A stretch of DNA of 64,000 nucleotides from Acidobacteriota bacterium (GTDB lineage: Bacteria > Acidobacteriota > Blastocatellia > Pyrinomonadales > Pyrinomonadaceae): the NCBI GenBank assembly GCA_016716435.1, contig JADJWI010000008.1, positions 558,001-622,000 of the forward strand. Direction: 5' to 3'. Below are positions 36,288 to 47,578 of this stretch, piece after piece; position 1 is the stretch's first letter, and the number at the start of each line of letters is the position of its first letter. The translations under genes and the position numbers were made by a program. Under the pieces are notes generated by a model that was given only the letters and a program-made list of their open reading frames with translations, had not been told where the DNA came from and did no database searches.

Positions 36288-36935
36288 ATGGCTCTCTTGA
36301 GTGTAGTCAAAAAGTTATCACACCTACACGAAGAGCAGAAGGCCGGGCGTGAGCATATCGAGGCCGCGGGCCTTCGGCTTCTCCGCGGCGGCATTGTGGA
36401 ATTCACCGGTGAGCACACGGCCGGAAAGACGAGCCTGACACTCAACATCCTCTCGCGGCTGACGCAGGAAGGCGAGGTCTGTGCCGTTATCGACCTCAAC
36501 GACTCGCTTGACCCGCAATCGGCGGCGGCCAACGGCGTCGTGCTTGAAAATCTGCTCTGGGTGCGGTGCGGCGGCAATGTTGAGAACGCACTGACGGCCG
36601 CGGACTACGTCCTGCAGGCGAAGGGCTTCGGGATGGTCTGGCTCGACCTCGGCGGCATTCCGCACAAGGAACTGGACCTTTTGCCGAAGACCTATTGGTA
36701 CCGCTTTCGGGCAAAGATCCGCGATGGCCGGACGATGCTGGTCGTTACCGGCAACCGGACGCTGGTGAGTTCGGCGGCGGATCAAGCGTTCTTTTTCGAT
36801 ACTTACCGGGCGGTCTGGCGCGGTACGGGCCGGTTCAAATTGCTCGGTGAACTGCAGGTGAACCTGAACACGCGAAGGCCTTTCGTCGTCCGGCCGGAGT
36901 TCAGGCAGATCAAGGCGGAGTATGGGGATGAGTAA
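36288..36935 (+). CDS. imuA: ImuA, RecA-like mutasome protein
   Basis: A 215-residue RecA-fold ATPase-like protein. The P-loop is GEHTAGKTSLTLNIL (about residue 43) and the Walker B-like strand is GMVWLDLGG. The C terminus carries the HhH-free, Arg-rich segment seen in ImuA proteins. ImuA works with ImuB and DnaE2 in damage-induced translesion synthesis in bacteria that lack UmuDC, replacing or aiding RecA at the lesion. It overlaps imuB by 8 bases if imuB starts at 36928. First gene of the operon behind a strong promoter. Confidence 0.82.
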   Translation: MALLSVVKKLSHLHEEQKAGREHIEAAGLRLLRGGIVEFTGEHTAGKTSLTLNILSRLTQEGEVCAVIDLNDSLDPQSAAANGVVLENLLWVRCGGNVENALTAADYVLQAKGFGMVWLDLGGIPHKELDLLPKTYWYRFRAKIRDGRTMLVVTGNRTLVSSAADQAFFFDTYRAVWRGTGRFKLLGELQVNLNTRRPFVVRPEFRQIKAEYGDE

Positions 36936-38256
36936 GCTTTACGCATGCATTATTGGAATGCGGAATGTGGAATGCGGAGTGCAGAATGAGGCCGGAAATG
37001 AGTCTTCGCCACTCGTCACTCATCACTCTTCACTTGTCACTGAGTCTTCGTCGCTTGTTGCTCTGGCGGAGCAATTTGCTTATCGCATCGAGGTGGTCGA
37101 GGGTGGCATCCTGTTTGACGTCAGCGGGCTTGAGAACCGCATCGGGCCGCCGGGACGCGTCGCACAGAGCATTGCTCATGAGATGGAGACGCACGGCATC
37201 ACGGGCTCGCTTGCCCTGGCCGCAAATGCTGCTACCGCAGAGCTTTACGCTCGGACGCGGGCCGGCGTTACGGTGATCGGCGAGGGCGATGAGATGCCGC
37301 TGCCGCTCGCCTCGATCGGGCTTGATGAAGATACGCTCGGCATTTTTCACGCCCTCGGGATGGAGACGACCGCCGACCTGAAGGGCGTTCCCGAGGATGA
37401 ACTGATCGCCCGCTATGGGCGCGAGTTTCGCCGGACGCTCGACCTGGTCGATCAACGGGGCGTGCATATCCTGACACCGAATCTGAAGGAGAACCGCGTC
37501 GCCTGGGACTACAATCTCGATTTTCCGGTCGAGGACCTCGGACAGCTCATCTTCATCCTCGGCCACGGCCTCGGCAAGGTGCTGGCGGAGGCGGGCAACG
37601 TCGGGCTCAGCTCGGAGCAGATCGACATCGTGTTCGGGCTTGATGACAAGACCACGGCCGAATACAGCATCAAGCTTTCGTTCCCGACGCTCGACAAGGC
37701 ATTTTGGCTAAAGCTCGCGAATCTCAGGCTCGGCAATGATCCGCCGGCAGCGGCCATCGTTTCGATGCGGGTGACCTGCCACTTTGCCCGGCCGCGGGCG
37801 ATCGAACGCGGGCTCTTTGCGGCGACGCGGCCCGAGCCCGAGAGCCTCTTGCTGACGGCGGACAAGATTCGCAAACTGGTCGGCAAGGAGAACGTCGGCG
37901 TCCCGATGCTGGTCGATCAGCGGCTGCCCGAGGCGTTCGCTCTCGACGCCGACAAGCTGCCGCAGGGAAAGGAGATGGAGCCCGAGAAAGAGCAGCGGCC
38001 GGTGCTTGCGCTGACGCATTTTCACCCGCCGCTCGAGGCCGAGATAAAGACCGCCGAGGGTCGGCTTATCTATCTCCGCACGCGTTATTTTGACGGCCAC
38101 GTGGCCGAATACGGCGGTGCCTGGCTCGGCTCGTCGCAATGGTGGACGCACGGCTTCTGGCAGCAGATGGAGTGGGACGTAGAGCTTGACGATAGGCGAA
38201 TCTACCGCCTCGCCCGGACGCAGGAAGGCTGGTTCGTGACGGGGGGATACGATTAA
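36928..38256 (+). CDS. imuB: ImuB, inactive Y-family polymerase-like protein
   Basis: A 442-residue Y-family-like protein. LFDVSGLENRIG and the finger/palm-like region are visible, with the HhH region at GMETTADLKGVPEDEL and a little-finger region followed by the C-terminal ImuB domain (AEYGGAWLGSSQWWTHGFWQ and RRIYRLARTQEGWFVTGGYD). The catalytic acidic residues of true Y-family polymerases are not evident, as expected for ImuB, which tethers DnaE2 to the sliding clamp. Between LYACI and LVALAEQF the N terminus carries about 30 residues encoded by heptamer repeats (36955-37050). ATG at 36922 is an alternative start; 36928 has the better spaced GGAG. Confidence 0.85.
   Translation: MSKLYACIIGMRNVECGVQNEAGNESSPLVTHHSSLVTESSSLVALAEQFAYRIEVVEGGILFDVSGLENRIGPPGRVAQSIAHEMETHGITGSLALAANAATAELYARTRAGVTVIGEGDEMPLPLASIGLDEDTLGIFHALGMETTADLKGVPEDELIARYGREFRRTLDLVDQRGVHILTPNLKENRVAWDYNLDFPVEDLGQLIFILGHGLGKVLAEAGNVGLSSEQIDIVFGLDDKTTAEYSIKLSFPTLDKAFWLKLANLRLGNDPPAAAIVSMRVTCHFARPRAIERGLFAATRPEPESLLLTADKIRKLVGKENVGVPMLVDQRLPEAFALDADKLPQGKEMEPEKEQRPVLALTHFHPPLEAEIKTAEGRLIYLRTRYFDGHVAEYGGAWLGSSQWWTHGFWQQMEWDVELDDRRIYRLARTQEGWFVTGGYD
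36955..37050 (+). repeat. Heptamer tandem repeats within imuB
   Basis: Two degenerate heptamer tracts lie back to back in the reading frame. The first is about five units of the type GAATGCG, GAATGTG, GAGTGCA; the second about five units of the type CACTCGT, CACTCAT, CACTCTT, CACTTGT. They encode the polar segment RNVECGVQNE to HHSSLVT near the N terminus of ImuB. Five units of seven equal 35 bases, so the frame is kept only by the summed length. Seen directly. Confidence 0.85.
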
Positions 38257-38433
38257 TGGTGAATGATGAATGGTGAGTGGTGAATGGTGAATGATGAATG
38301 ATGAATGTGGAGCACTGAGCAGTAAGCAGAGTATTTCTCCGTGCTCATTTCTCAATTACCATCTCTCATTTTTCAATTCTCATTTCTGGCCACTATTCAC
38401 CATTCACCATTCACCATTCACTATTTACCATTC
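38256..38433 (+). repeat. Heptamer repeat spacer between imuB and dnaE2
   Basis: This 184-base spacer is built from heptamers. 38256-38311 has units like ATGGTGA, ATGATGA and GTGGTGA; 38330-38390 has CTCATTT- and TTCAATT-like units; 38391-38433 has units like TTCACCA and TTCACTA, the reverse complement of the first tract. The outer tracts could therefore pair into a long imperfect hairpin on the imuB-dnaE2 transcript. No terminator-like T tract follows. No gene is present. Confidence 0.85.
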
Positions 38434-38440
38434 TCTTGAG

Positions 38441-41665
<3,225 letters not shown>

Positions 41666-41668
41666 CGT

Positions 41669-42271
41669 ATGTGCGGAAGATATAAATTGAGCGCCCGGCA
41701 TGAGGATGTGCAGAAACACTTTGACCTGATCGACGGCCGGTTCGTTCACGAGCCGCAGCAGGAGATATTTCCCGGGACGGAGATCCTTGCCATCAACCGC
41801 GAGCACCGAGCTAATCGCATCTTCTGGACCATCGAGGACCGCGACTACAAGGGCGTGATGCGGAAGGTGATCAACGCCAAGAGCGAGACCGTCCATTTCG
41901 TGCCGATGTTTCGCGAGGCTTTCAAAACCGGCCGCGTACTCATTCCCGCGACCGGCTTTTTCGAGTGGCAAGAAATCCCCGACAAGCGGAAAGAGAAGTA
42001 CGAGTTCGAGTTTGACGAGCCGCTCTTCGCCTTTGCCGGCATCTCCCGCGAATGTGAGATCAAGGGCGAGGCTCGCGAGTGCGGCGTTATACTCACGACC
42101 GAGGCGAACGACGTCGTCCGACCGATCCACGCCAAGAACCGCATGCCCGTTATCCTACACAAATACGACTACGAAAAATGGCTCGACCCCGAAACACCCT
42201 CCTCCGAACTTAAGAAAATAATGCAGCCGCTCCCGAATGAAGAGATCCGAGCAAAACCAGCCGAGGAATAA
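41669..42271 (+). CDS. SOS response-associated peptidase (SRAP/YedK/HMCES family)
   Basis: A 200-residue SRAP protein. The catalytic Cys follows the start Met (MCGRYKLS); ILAINREHRANRIFW, the PATGFFEWQE motif and the DVVRPIHAKNRMPVIL segment with the active-site His are all present. SRAP proteins form a covalent thiazolidine link with abasic sites in single-stranded DNA, protecting them during replication. It lies 3 bases after dnaE2 and is thus part of the same transcript. This couples abasic site shielding with translesion synthesis. Length matches the family (about 200-230). Confidence 0.95.
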   Translation: MCGRYKLSARHEDVQKHFDLIDGRFVHEPQQEIFPGTEILAINREHRANRIFWTIEDRDYKGVMRKVINAKSETVHFVPMFREAFKTGRVLIPATGFFEWQEIPDKRKEKYEFEFDEPLFAFAGISRECEIKGEARECGVILTTEANDVVRPIHAKNRMPVILHKYDYEKWLDPETPSSELKKIMQPLPNEEIRAKPAEE

Positions 42272-42295
42272 TCGTCCCTTTGGAAAGTGGGCGAT

Positions 42296-42934
42296 CTATT
42301 TGGGTGAGACCCGTGCCAGAAATGAATAGCGGCGGTAGAGCGGATCGATCTTCACATCATACCGCCCACGCAGTTCCTCAAGAAACGGCATTAGGCCGTC
42401 CCAATGCGTGACGTGAAACTTTGAAAGCCACCATTTAAGCAAACGAGCAAAGAACCCGGGCAAGTCGCGTTGGTCGTAAAAATCGACGATGAAAAGCGAG
42501 CCATTCGGGGTGAGGTTTTTCATCGCATTTTCGAGCGATTCGCGCCAAGGCGGGATCATTGAAATGGAGTAAGAGAAGAAGATCTTGTCGAAGGGCCTCG
42601 CGAGTTCGAATGTCGAATCGAAGCGGAAGTCATCGGCGAGGGCGGTTCTGAGAGTGATGTTCTTCACGCCCGCTGCATCGGCTTTCGCTTGGGCGGTTTC
42701 GAGCATCGCGGAGGATGCATCGAGGCCGTAGAAGTGAGCCTTCGGATGGCGTTTTGCGAGGATGATCAGATTTCGGGCCGTGCCGCAGCCGGCCTCTAGG
42801 ACGTGTTCGCCGGGTTTGACGTCCATTTCATCAAGCAGGCGATCGCGGCCGGGCAAGTAAAATTTACGCGTCGCATCATAGAAGTACCGCTGCAGCCGAT
42901 ACATCCGGTCCATGCTTTCAAACGCGTCGGTCAT
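42296..42934 (-). CDS. btaB: BtaB-like N-methyltransferase of betaine lipid synthesis
   Basis: A 212-residue class I methyltransferase. The N-terminal MDRMYRLQRYFYDATRKFY helix is typical of BtaB, followed by motif I VLEAGCGTARNLIILA and the FYGLDASSAML strand. BtaB methylates diacylglyceryl-homoserine three times to form diacylglyceryl-N,N,N-trimethylhomoserine (DGTS). It overlaps btaA by 4 bases (ATGA), which supports joint function. A family alternative is a general phospholipid N-methyltransferase, but the btaA partner argues for BtaB. Confidence 0.82.
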   Translation of the reverse strand: MTDAFESMDRMYRLQRYFYDATRKFYLPGRDRLLDEMDVKPGEHVLEAGCGTARNLIILAKRHPKAHFYGLDASSAMLETAQAKADAAGVKNITLRTALADDFRFDSTFELARPFDKIFFSYSISMIPPWRESLENAMKNLTPNGSLFIVDFYDQRDLPGFFARLLKWWLSKFHVTHWDGLMPFLEELRGRYDVKIDPLYRRYSFLARVSPK

Positions 42935-44163
42935 TTAAGTTCGTAGAGATGAAAGCCGCCGTAGATCGAGGCCCGGTCCTGCTTGAAAAGCTCAGCGGAA
43001 AGCTCGCGGTGATACTCGAACCGGCCAAGCAGTTCCGGCGGCAATGCTTCCTCAAGCGGCGACGCTGCACCGGCAGTCCTGAAAATGATCCGAGCACCGG
43101 GCTCGGCCCGCTCAGCGATCGCGGTCCAGAGCTCGGTCATCTGCTCGGCGTTCATCCAGTCTTGAGCATCGAGGAAAACGAAACGATTGTAAGTCCCACT
43201 CGCGTTCTTTCGTATCTCAACCGTTGCCGCGATAACCTTGGGAGAAAGACGGCCGATATTGGCTCGCAGCGTTTCGAAATTCTCTTCCTTGAGATACTCC
43301 GGCAGGGCTTTCCGGTTTTCAGTATCATACCGCCGACCGAATGCCTGCCAGGCAAAATAGTTTTCGTCGATCGGGAAGCCGCAGGCGAGGCGATGTGCCC
43401 GTTCGCGATAAATGTCGATGATACTGCCGCCCTCAACCTGGTCTTTCTTCAACTCTTCATACTGCTGCGGCGGAATCCCAAGCCCGAAGAGCGTGACCGG
43501 CAGACGGCCGATCAGCTTGATCAGCGAGCTTTCAAAAAATGGCCCGATCTTCTCTTCAAAAAGGCGTTCCTGTTCCTCGATGCTCGTGGCCGCCAGAACA
43601 GCTTTCGGGTCGCAACCCAGTCGCCGGCTCAGCCAATGAAAGAAGCGGAGAAAGTACCCGTTCCGCGAGTGTTCATAAAGCCCGGCGTTTCTGAAAAAAC
43701 TTATCCGGTCGCCGAAAGCAAGGCTACCGAGAAGCGTGTTCGATTCCCAAAAGATTCGAGCCTCTCTGCTCAGGTGCGGTGCAATGTATTTGAGATAATC
43801 CGAACCGGTCCGGGGCCCTTTCCCGCGGCCGAAAAAGGCGAAAAATGATTCCTGGCCGGGCAGATAGCGGGCCGCGACGGCCTTCAATTCGAGCAGGTAA
43901 ATGTGATGGCGGTTGAGGTCAACGGCCGTAACGCTCTGCGGGCCTTCGAGAAGATAATTGAGAGCATTGCAGCCACCCGATGAAATGGTCAGTATTCGTG
44001 AATCCTCATCGATCGCAAGGGCTTCGATATCAACCCGCGGATCTTCCCAGATCTGGTTGTAAACAAAGGCATCGAACCATGCAGCGAAAAGCCGTTGGAG
44101 AATTCCCTGGGTCGAAATGCTGCTTTCGTTTCGGACGGCCTCGAGTACGAGCTGTTGTGCCAT
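42931..44163 (-). CDS. btaA: BtaA-like (DUF3419) SAM:diacylglycerol 3-amino-3-carboxypropyltransferase
   Basis: A 410-residue DUF3419 protein. The N-terminal FVYNQIWEDPRVDIEAL is the family hallmark; the SAM site is ITISSGGCNALNYLLEG with the following VDLNRHHIYLLELK; a central FGLGIPPQQYEEL segment and C-terminal IIFRTAGAASPLEEALP complete it. BtaA transfers the 3-amino-3-carboxypropyl group of SAM to diacylglycerol, the first step of DGTS synthesis. It lies upstream of btaB with a 4-base overlap and 70 bases behind an ABC permease gene in a run of seven minus-strand genes. No ribosome binding site is obvious. Confidence 0.88.
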   Translation of the reverse strand: MAQQLVLEAVRNESSISTQGILQRLFAAWFDAFVYNQIWEDPRVDIEALAIDEDSRILTISSGGCNALNYLLEGPQSVTAVDLNRHHIYLLELKAVAARYLPGQESFFAFFGRGKGPRTGSDYLKYIAPHLSREARIFWESNTLLGSLAFGDRISFFRNAGLYEHSRNGYFLRFFHWLSRRLGCDPKAVLAATSIEEQERLFEEKIGPFFESSLIKLIGRLPVTLFGLGIPPQQYEELKKDQVEGGSIIDIYRERAHRLACGFPIDENYFAWQAFGRRYDTENRKALPEYLKEENFETLRANIGRLSPKVIAATVEIRKNASGTYNRFVFLDAQDWMNAEQMTELWTAIAERAEPGARIIFRTAGAASPLEEALPPELLGRFEYHRELSAELFKQDRASIYGGFHLYELK

Positions 44164-44233
44164 GTTAACGATTTTGCACGATGGCGTTTCGGGTTCAAGA
44201 AGGCGTGAACGAAATTTAACAGAGAATTACGGG

Positions 44234-45331
44234 CTACTCGTTGACCATCACCTCGACCGGGTCGATCGTCGAGGCCTTCCAGGCAGGGTAAAGTGCCCCA
44301 ACCAGGCTTCCGCCGATCGCAATCCCGACGGCCGTCATGACCCAGCCAACGCTAAACTCAAAGACGAGCTCGAATGCATAAGCGATAACAAGCGACGCCG
44401 CGAATGCCGTAATAAGTCCGACGACGACGCCAAGCACACCGACCGCAAACGCTTCGCCCTCGATCGCCGAGACGATGAAGCCTTTCGAAGCTCCGAGTGA
44501 TTTCAGAATGCCGATTTCCTTCCGCCGCTCGGTGATGGTTGTATAAAGCGAAAGCAGAACGAAGATCGTCGAAACGAACGCGCCGAGCCCGACCATCACG
44601 CGAAGAAAGGTGTTCAGGGCCGGGATGCGTTCACGGGCATCAATAATGATATCGGTAGTTAAGTTAACTTTGTTGCCGGGAAGTTCAGAGTTGATCCTTG
44701 CCGCGACCGCATTCGCATCCTCGCCGTCTTTGACCTTGACGAGAATGTAGGTGCATTTGTCCTTTGCCTCAAGCAGCTCCTGCAACGTCGCGAGCGGCAT
44801 CTTTATACGCGAACCCGATGGCGGAGCGAAAACGCCCGAAATAGTAAACTCGCGGCCGAGAAGTTCCATCTTATCCCCGACCTTCAAGCCCTCCTCGCGA
44901 AGCTGTCGTTCATCGAGTATGACCTTGTTCATCCCCGTCGGAGCACGTCCCTCAACGACCTGCATTTCGTTCATCCGGGCGAAAGGTTCCCAATCCAATC
45001 CGTCGAGCTGCAGAATGCCCCAGCGGCCTTTTGCACTCGGCGAAATGTATCGAATGACGGGGATCGTTGATTCCACGCCCTCGATCTCAAGTAGTCGGTC
45101 GGCATAGGCCGTCGGGACCGGAGCATTCGAGCTGTCGTAGGTCATCGCACCGGCTCGGGTGAAAACGATCTCGGCTTTCCAGTTTGCGGCCCGCTTCGCC
45201 ATATCGTTCGACATCCCATTGGCGAGGCCGGTAAAGAGTACGACGAGCACAACTCCGAGAGCGACGCCGATGATACTTATCAGCGTTCGGAACGGACGGA
45301 CACGTAAATTTGCGAGGACAAGCTCAAGCAT
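44234..45331 (-). CDS. MacB/FtsX-like ABC transporter permease
   Basis: A 365-residue permease with the MacB_PCD periplasmic domain between the first transmembrane helix (TLISIIGVALGVVLVVLFTGL) and a C-terminal FtsX domain of three helices (LGAFVSTIFVLLSLYTTI, VLGVVVGLITAFAASLVIAYAF, GIAIGGSLVGALYPAW). The coupling segment ERRKEIGILKSLGASKGF precedes the second helix. Such permeases work with a separate ATPase in lipoprotein or lipid extrusion, or mechanotransmission. No ATPase gene is adjacent, so its partner must be elsewhere. Position in the bta run suggests a role in lipid or envelope traffic. Confidence 0.9.
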   Translation of the reverse strand: MLELVLANLRVRPFRTLISIIGVALGVVLVVLFTGLANGMSNDMAKRAANWKAEIVFTRAGAMTYDSSNAPVPTAYADRLLEIEGVESTIPVIRYISPSAKGRWGILQLDGLDWEPFARMNEMQVVEGRAPTGMNKVILDERQLREEGLKVGDKMELLGREFTISGVFAPPSGSRIKMPLATLQELLEAKDKCTYILVKVKDGEDANAVAARINSELPGNKVNLTTDIIIDARERIPALNTFLRVMVGLGAFVSTIFVLLSLYTTITERRKEIGILKSLGASKGFIVSAIEGEAFAVGVLGVVVGLITAFAASLVIAYAFELVFEFSVGWVMTAVGIAIGGSLVGALYPAWKASTIDPVEVMVNE

Positions 45332-45367
45332 TTGCGAAACTTTAGTCTAACAATAACCCGCGGCGAA

Positions 45368-46729
45368 TCAACGGGAGCTCTTCGGATTGCGGAGAAGCTC
45401 TACATGATCGAAGCTCGCCGAGGCATCTCTATCCGTATAGAGCTCGCGGCGGGAATGAAAATCCTCATAGATCCGATCGTATGTATCGAACAATCGCTGG
45501 GTCGCGGCCTCGCGAGTATTTGCCCGGGCCGTCTCAACTGCTTTTTCAGAACGCAGTTGGGCGGCAGCAGGATCGGCGGCGATCGACCTTACGGCGTCCG
45601 CGAACGCCTTGCCATCGGGCGGCATCAGCCATGCGTTCTCGTCCGTCGCGTAGGAGAGAATTCCGCCCGCTCGCGGTGCGACTGTCGGCACGCCGGACGC
45701 CATCGCCTCAAGCGGAGCAATGCCGAAAGGCTCTTTCGGATTTGGGTGCACGAAGGCATCGGCGTTCGCGTAAAGGCCGGCCAGAGTTTCTTTGTCGAGA
45801 TGCCCGAGCAGCACGATCTTGCCCTTGCCGAATTTCTCGCCTTCCTTTCGGAGCCATTCCTCTTGCGGCCCGGCACCTGCGACGATGAGCCGATGGTCGC
45901 GTTCGGTGTCTGCAGTTAGCTCACGCATCATCTCGACCAGAAGCCCGATATTTTTTTCCGGCGAGAGCCGGCCGGCATAAAGCGAAACAACCGCATTCGC
46001 CGGAACCCCGGCAAGCTCGATCATTCTGGCGCGAGCTTCGTCGCTCTTTCGCTCGGGCGTGAACTGCACTGAATTAACGCCACGCGGGCAGACAAAAACG
46101 CGGTCCGCAAGTTCGACCCGTGGAGCCTTTAGCATTCGCCAAGTCCGCTGCAATAGCCCGCCTGGCTTTTCGACCGAGCGGTGAAATTCCTCTGCCGTGT
46201 ACACAGAGTTCGCTATGTGAAAGTCGAAACTCGGGAGCGTGTATTTACCGATGACCTGCCGAGCGAACCACTCTCCGGCACGCCCGCCGATCAAGAACGA
46301 ACCGACGTTGTCATCCATCCGCTCACATGAAAAATGGACAAGGATCGGCCGGCCGATCTTCTTGAACATATTGGTTCGGATCATCGCACCGATCATGCTG
46401 AGCGTGTACTTGTCCGTGACCTCAATAAGATCCGGCCGTTCGTTCAGCATGATCTCGCGGATCGGCGAGCCGATCCTCATATACTGCCACGGCATCATTA
46501 TCCGATACCGCTTATCAAAAAGCGGTGAGAAGCGGGCGGGAACGTAATAGATCCGGGCATACTCATTCACCTCTTCGACCGCTTCTTTTTCGCCTGGAAC
46601 AATAAGAACGGCTTCGCGCTCAAGAACACCGGCCGCGGCCAGCAAATTATTGTAAGAGGTACTGATACCACCCGAATTCTTGTGGTAATAGTTGGTGATG
46701 TGAAGTGTCTTGAATCGAGGTGAACTCAC
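45368..46729 (-). CDS. GT4 family glycosyltransferase
   Basis: A 453-residue GT-B enzyme. The N-terminal acceptor domain begins TLHITNYYHKNSGGISTSYN; the donor domain has SLYAGRLSPEKNIGLLVEM and the GT4 motif FVHPNPKEPFGIAPLEAMASG with the E-x7-E pair. Retaining GT4 enzymes use nucleotide sugars or lipid sugars; many transfer glucose or mannose to diacylglycerol or phosphatidylinositol-like acceptors. The acceptor is unknown. The start overlaps the end of the upstream membrane protein gene by 4 bases, and the gene continues into the permease and btaAB. Confidence 0.9.
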   Translation of the reverse strand: MSSPRFKTLHITNYYHKNSGGISTSYNNLLAAAGVLEREAVLIVPGEKEAVEEVNEYARIYYVPARFSPLFDKRYRIMMPWQYMRIGSPIREIMLNERPDLIEVTDKYTLSMIGAMIRTNMFKKIGRPILVHFSCERMDDNVGSFLIGGRAGEWFARQVIGKYTLPSFDFHIANSVYTAEEFHRSVEKPGGLLQRTWRMLKAPRVELADRVFVCPRGVNSVQFTPERKSDEARARMIELAGVPANAVVSLYAGRLSPEKNIGLLVEMMRELTADTERDHRLIVAGAGPQEEWLRKEGEKFGKGKIVLLGHLDKETLAGLYANADAFVHPNPKEPFGIAPLEAMASGVPTVAPRAGGILSYATDENAWLMPPDGKAFADAVRSIAADPAAAQLRSEKAVETARANTREAATQRLFDTYDRIYEDFHSRRELYTDRDASASFDHVELLRNPKSSR

Positions 46730-47544
46730 TGATGCTCTTTTCGTTTTAACCGCTGTGCTTGAAAGACCAAGGACGAAACAATTACGGCGATTATCAGCAG
46801 GATCATTCCGTCAACGCCCCAATACTTTGCAAGGAAGACCTCTTGACCGTTACTATGCGTCCACGAAGGCTTGTTCGTCACTGCCCAGATCAGAAGCTGC
46901 GAAAAAATGCCAAATCCGGCGACGACCAGAACCGCGGCGAGATACGCTCCGCGACGGAGCATGTACGATACTTCATTAGGAATGAACGCAAGGAAATGAA
47001 AGATTACCAGCGGCAGACGCGAAATGTCGCTGACGAGCGATTTGCTCTCAGCCTCGCCGACGATCATCACGCCCCGCCTCATAGCGAAAAGCGTGAACAG
47101 GGCGGAAATGATCGAAACGCAGATCGAACGAAGGATCGCCCCGGATGTTTGGGCTTGAGTTGCAGTAAGGTAGCCGAAGCCCGACTGCAGCACGAACTCG
47201 AACAAATGGCTGATGGTTGGTACCAACACCATTATCGTCAGAAGAGCCTTCCATGCCGGTTCGACCTTGCGAAATGCCTGGATCAGCGCACCGCTAATGC
47301 CGGCAAAGAAAAACCGAAATACAAATTGGACCAATGCTGCGAGAAGGGCGAGCCGTAAAGCCTCCTTTCCGATCAGGTAGGTTCCAAAAAAGATCGGTGC
47401 CCGCAGAATGCCGCTGAAGATCGCTCCCTTGTAATTCCAATAACGGATGAAGAGCGAGGGGTCGTTCCAGAGCACTCTGACCGCCTCGCCGATGGTATGC
47501 GAGACCGGTATCTGCGGAACTTCTTCAAGCGATATTTCTTTCAT
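46726..47544 (-). CDS. Hypothetical polytopic membrane protein between two GT4 genes
   Basis: A 272-residue protein with about six hydrophobic segments (for example ALRLALLAALVQFVFRFFF, ALLTIMVLVPTISHLFEFV, SICVSIISALFTLFAM, YLAAVLVVAGFGIFSQLLIW, MILLIIAVIVSSLVF). An N-terminal cytoplasmic part starts MKEISLEEVPQIPVS. I do not recognise the family. It sits 34 bases from the upstream GT4 and overlaps the downstream GT4 by 4 bases, so it probably supports lipid glycosylation or translocation of its product. This role is inferred from position. Confidence 0.75.
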   Translation of the reverse strand: MKEISLEEVPQIPVSHTIGEAVRVLWNDPSLFIRYWNYKGAIFSGILRAPIFFGTYLIGKEALRLALLAALVQFVFRFFFAGISGALIQAFRKVEPAWKALLTIMVLVPTISHLFEFVLQSGFGYLTATQAQTSGAILRSICVSIISALFTLFAMRRGVMIVGEAESKSLVSDISRLPLVIFHFLAFIPNEVSYMLRRGAYLAAVLVVAGFGIFSQLLIWAVTNKPSWTHSNGQEVFLAKYWGVDGMILLIIAVIVSSLVFQAQRLKRKEHQ

Positions 47545-47578
47545 TGCTGGCAGCAGGCTTTACTCTCCGCGCGATCGG

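Noticed and set aside
37708..38355. 215-codon minus-strand frame with many Ser-His repeats
   Set aside because: The start is made of the heptamer spacer and the rest is antisense to imuB.
36955..38433. CRISPR-like repeats
   Set aside because: The units are 7 bases, directly adjacent, without spacers and without cas genes.
38291..38440. Upstream extension of dnaE2
   Set aside because: These 50 codons come from the heptamer spacer; the PHP domain starts at 38441 as in other DnaE2 proteins.
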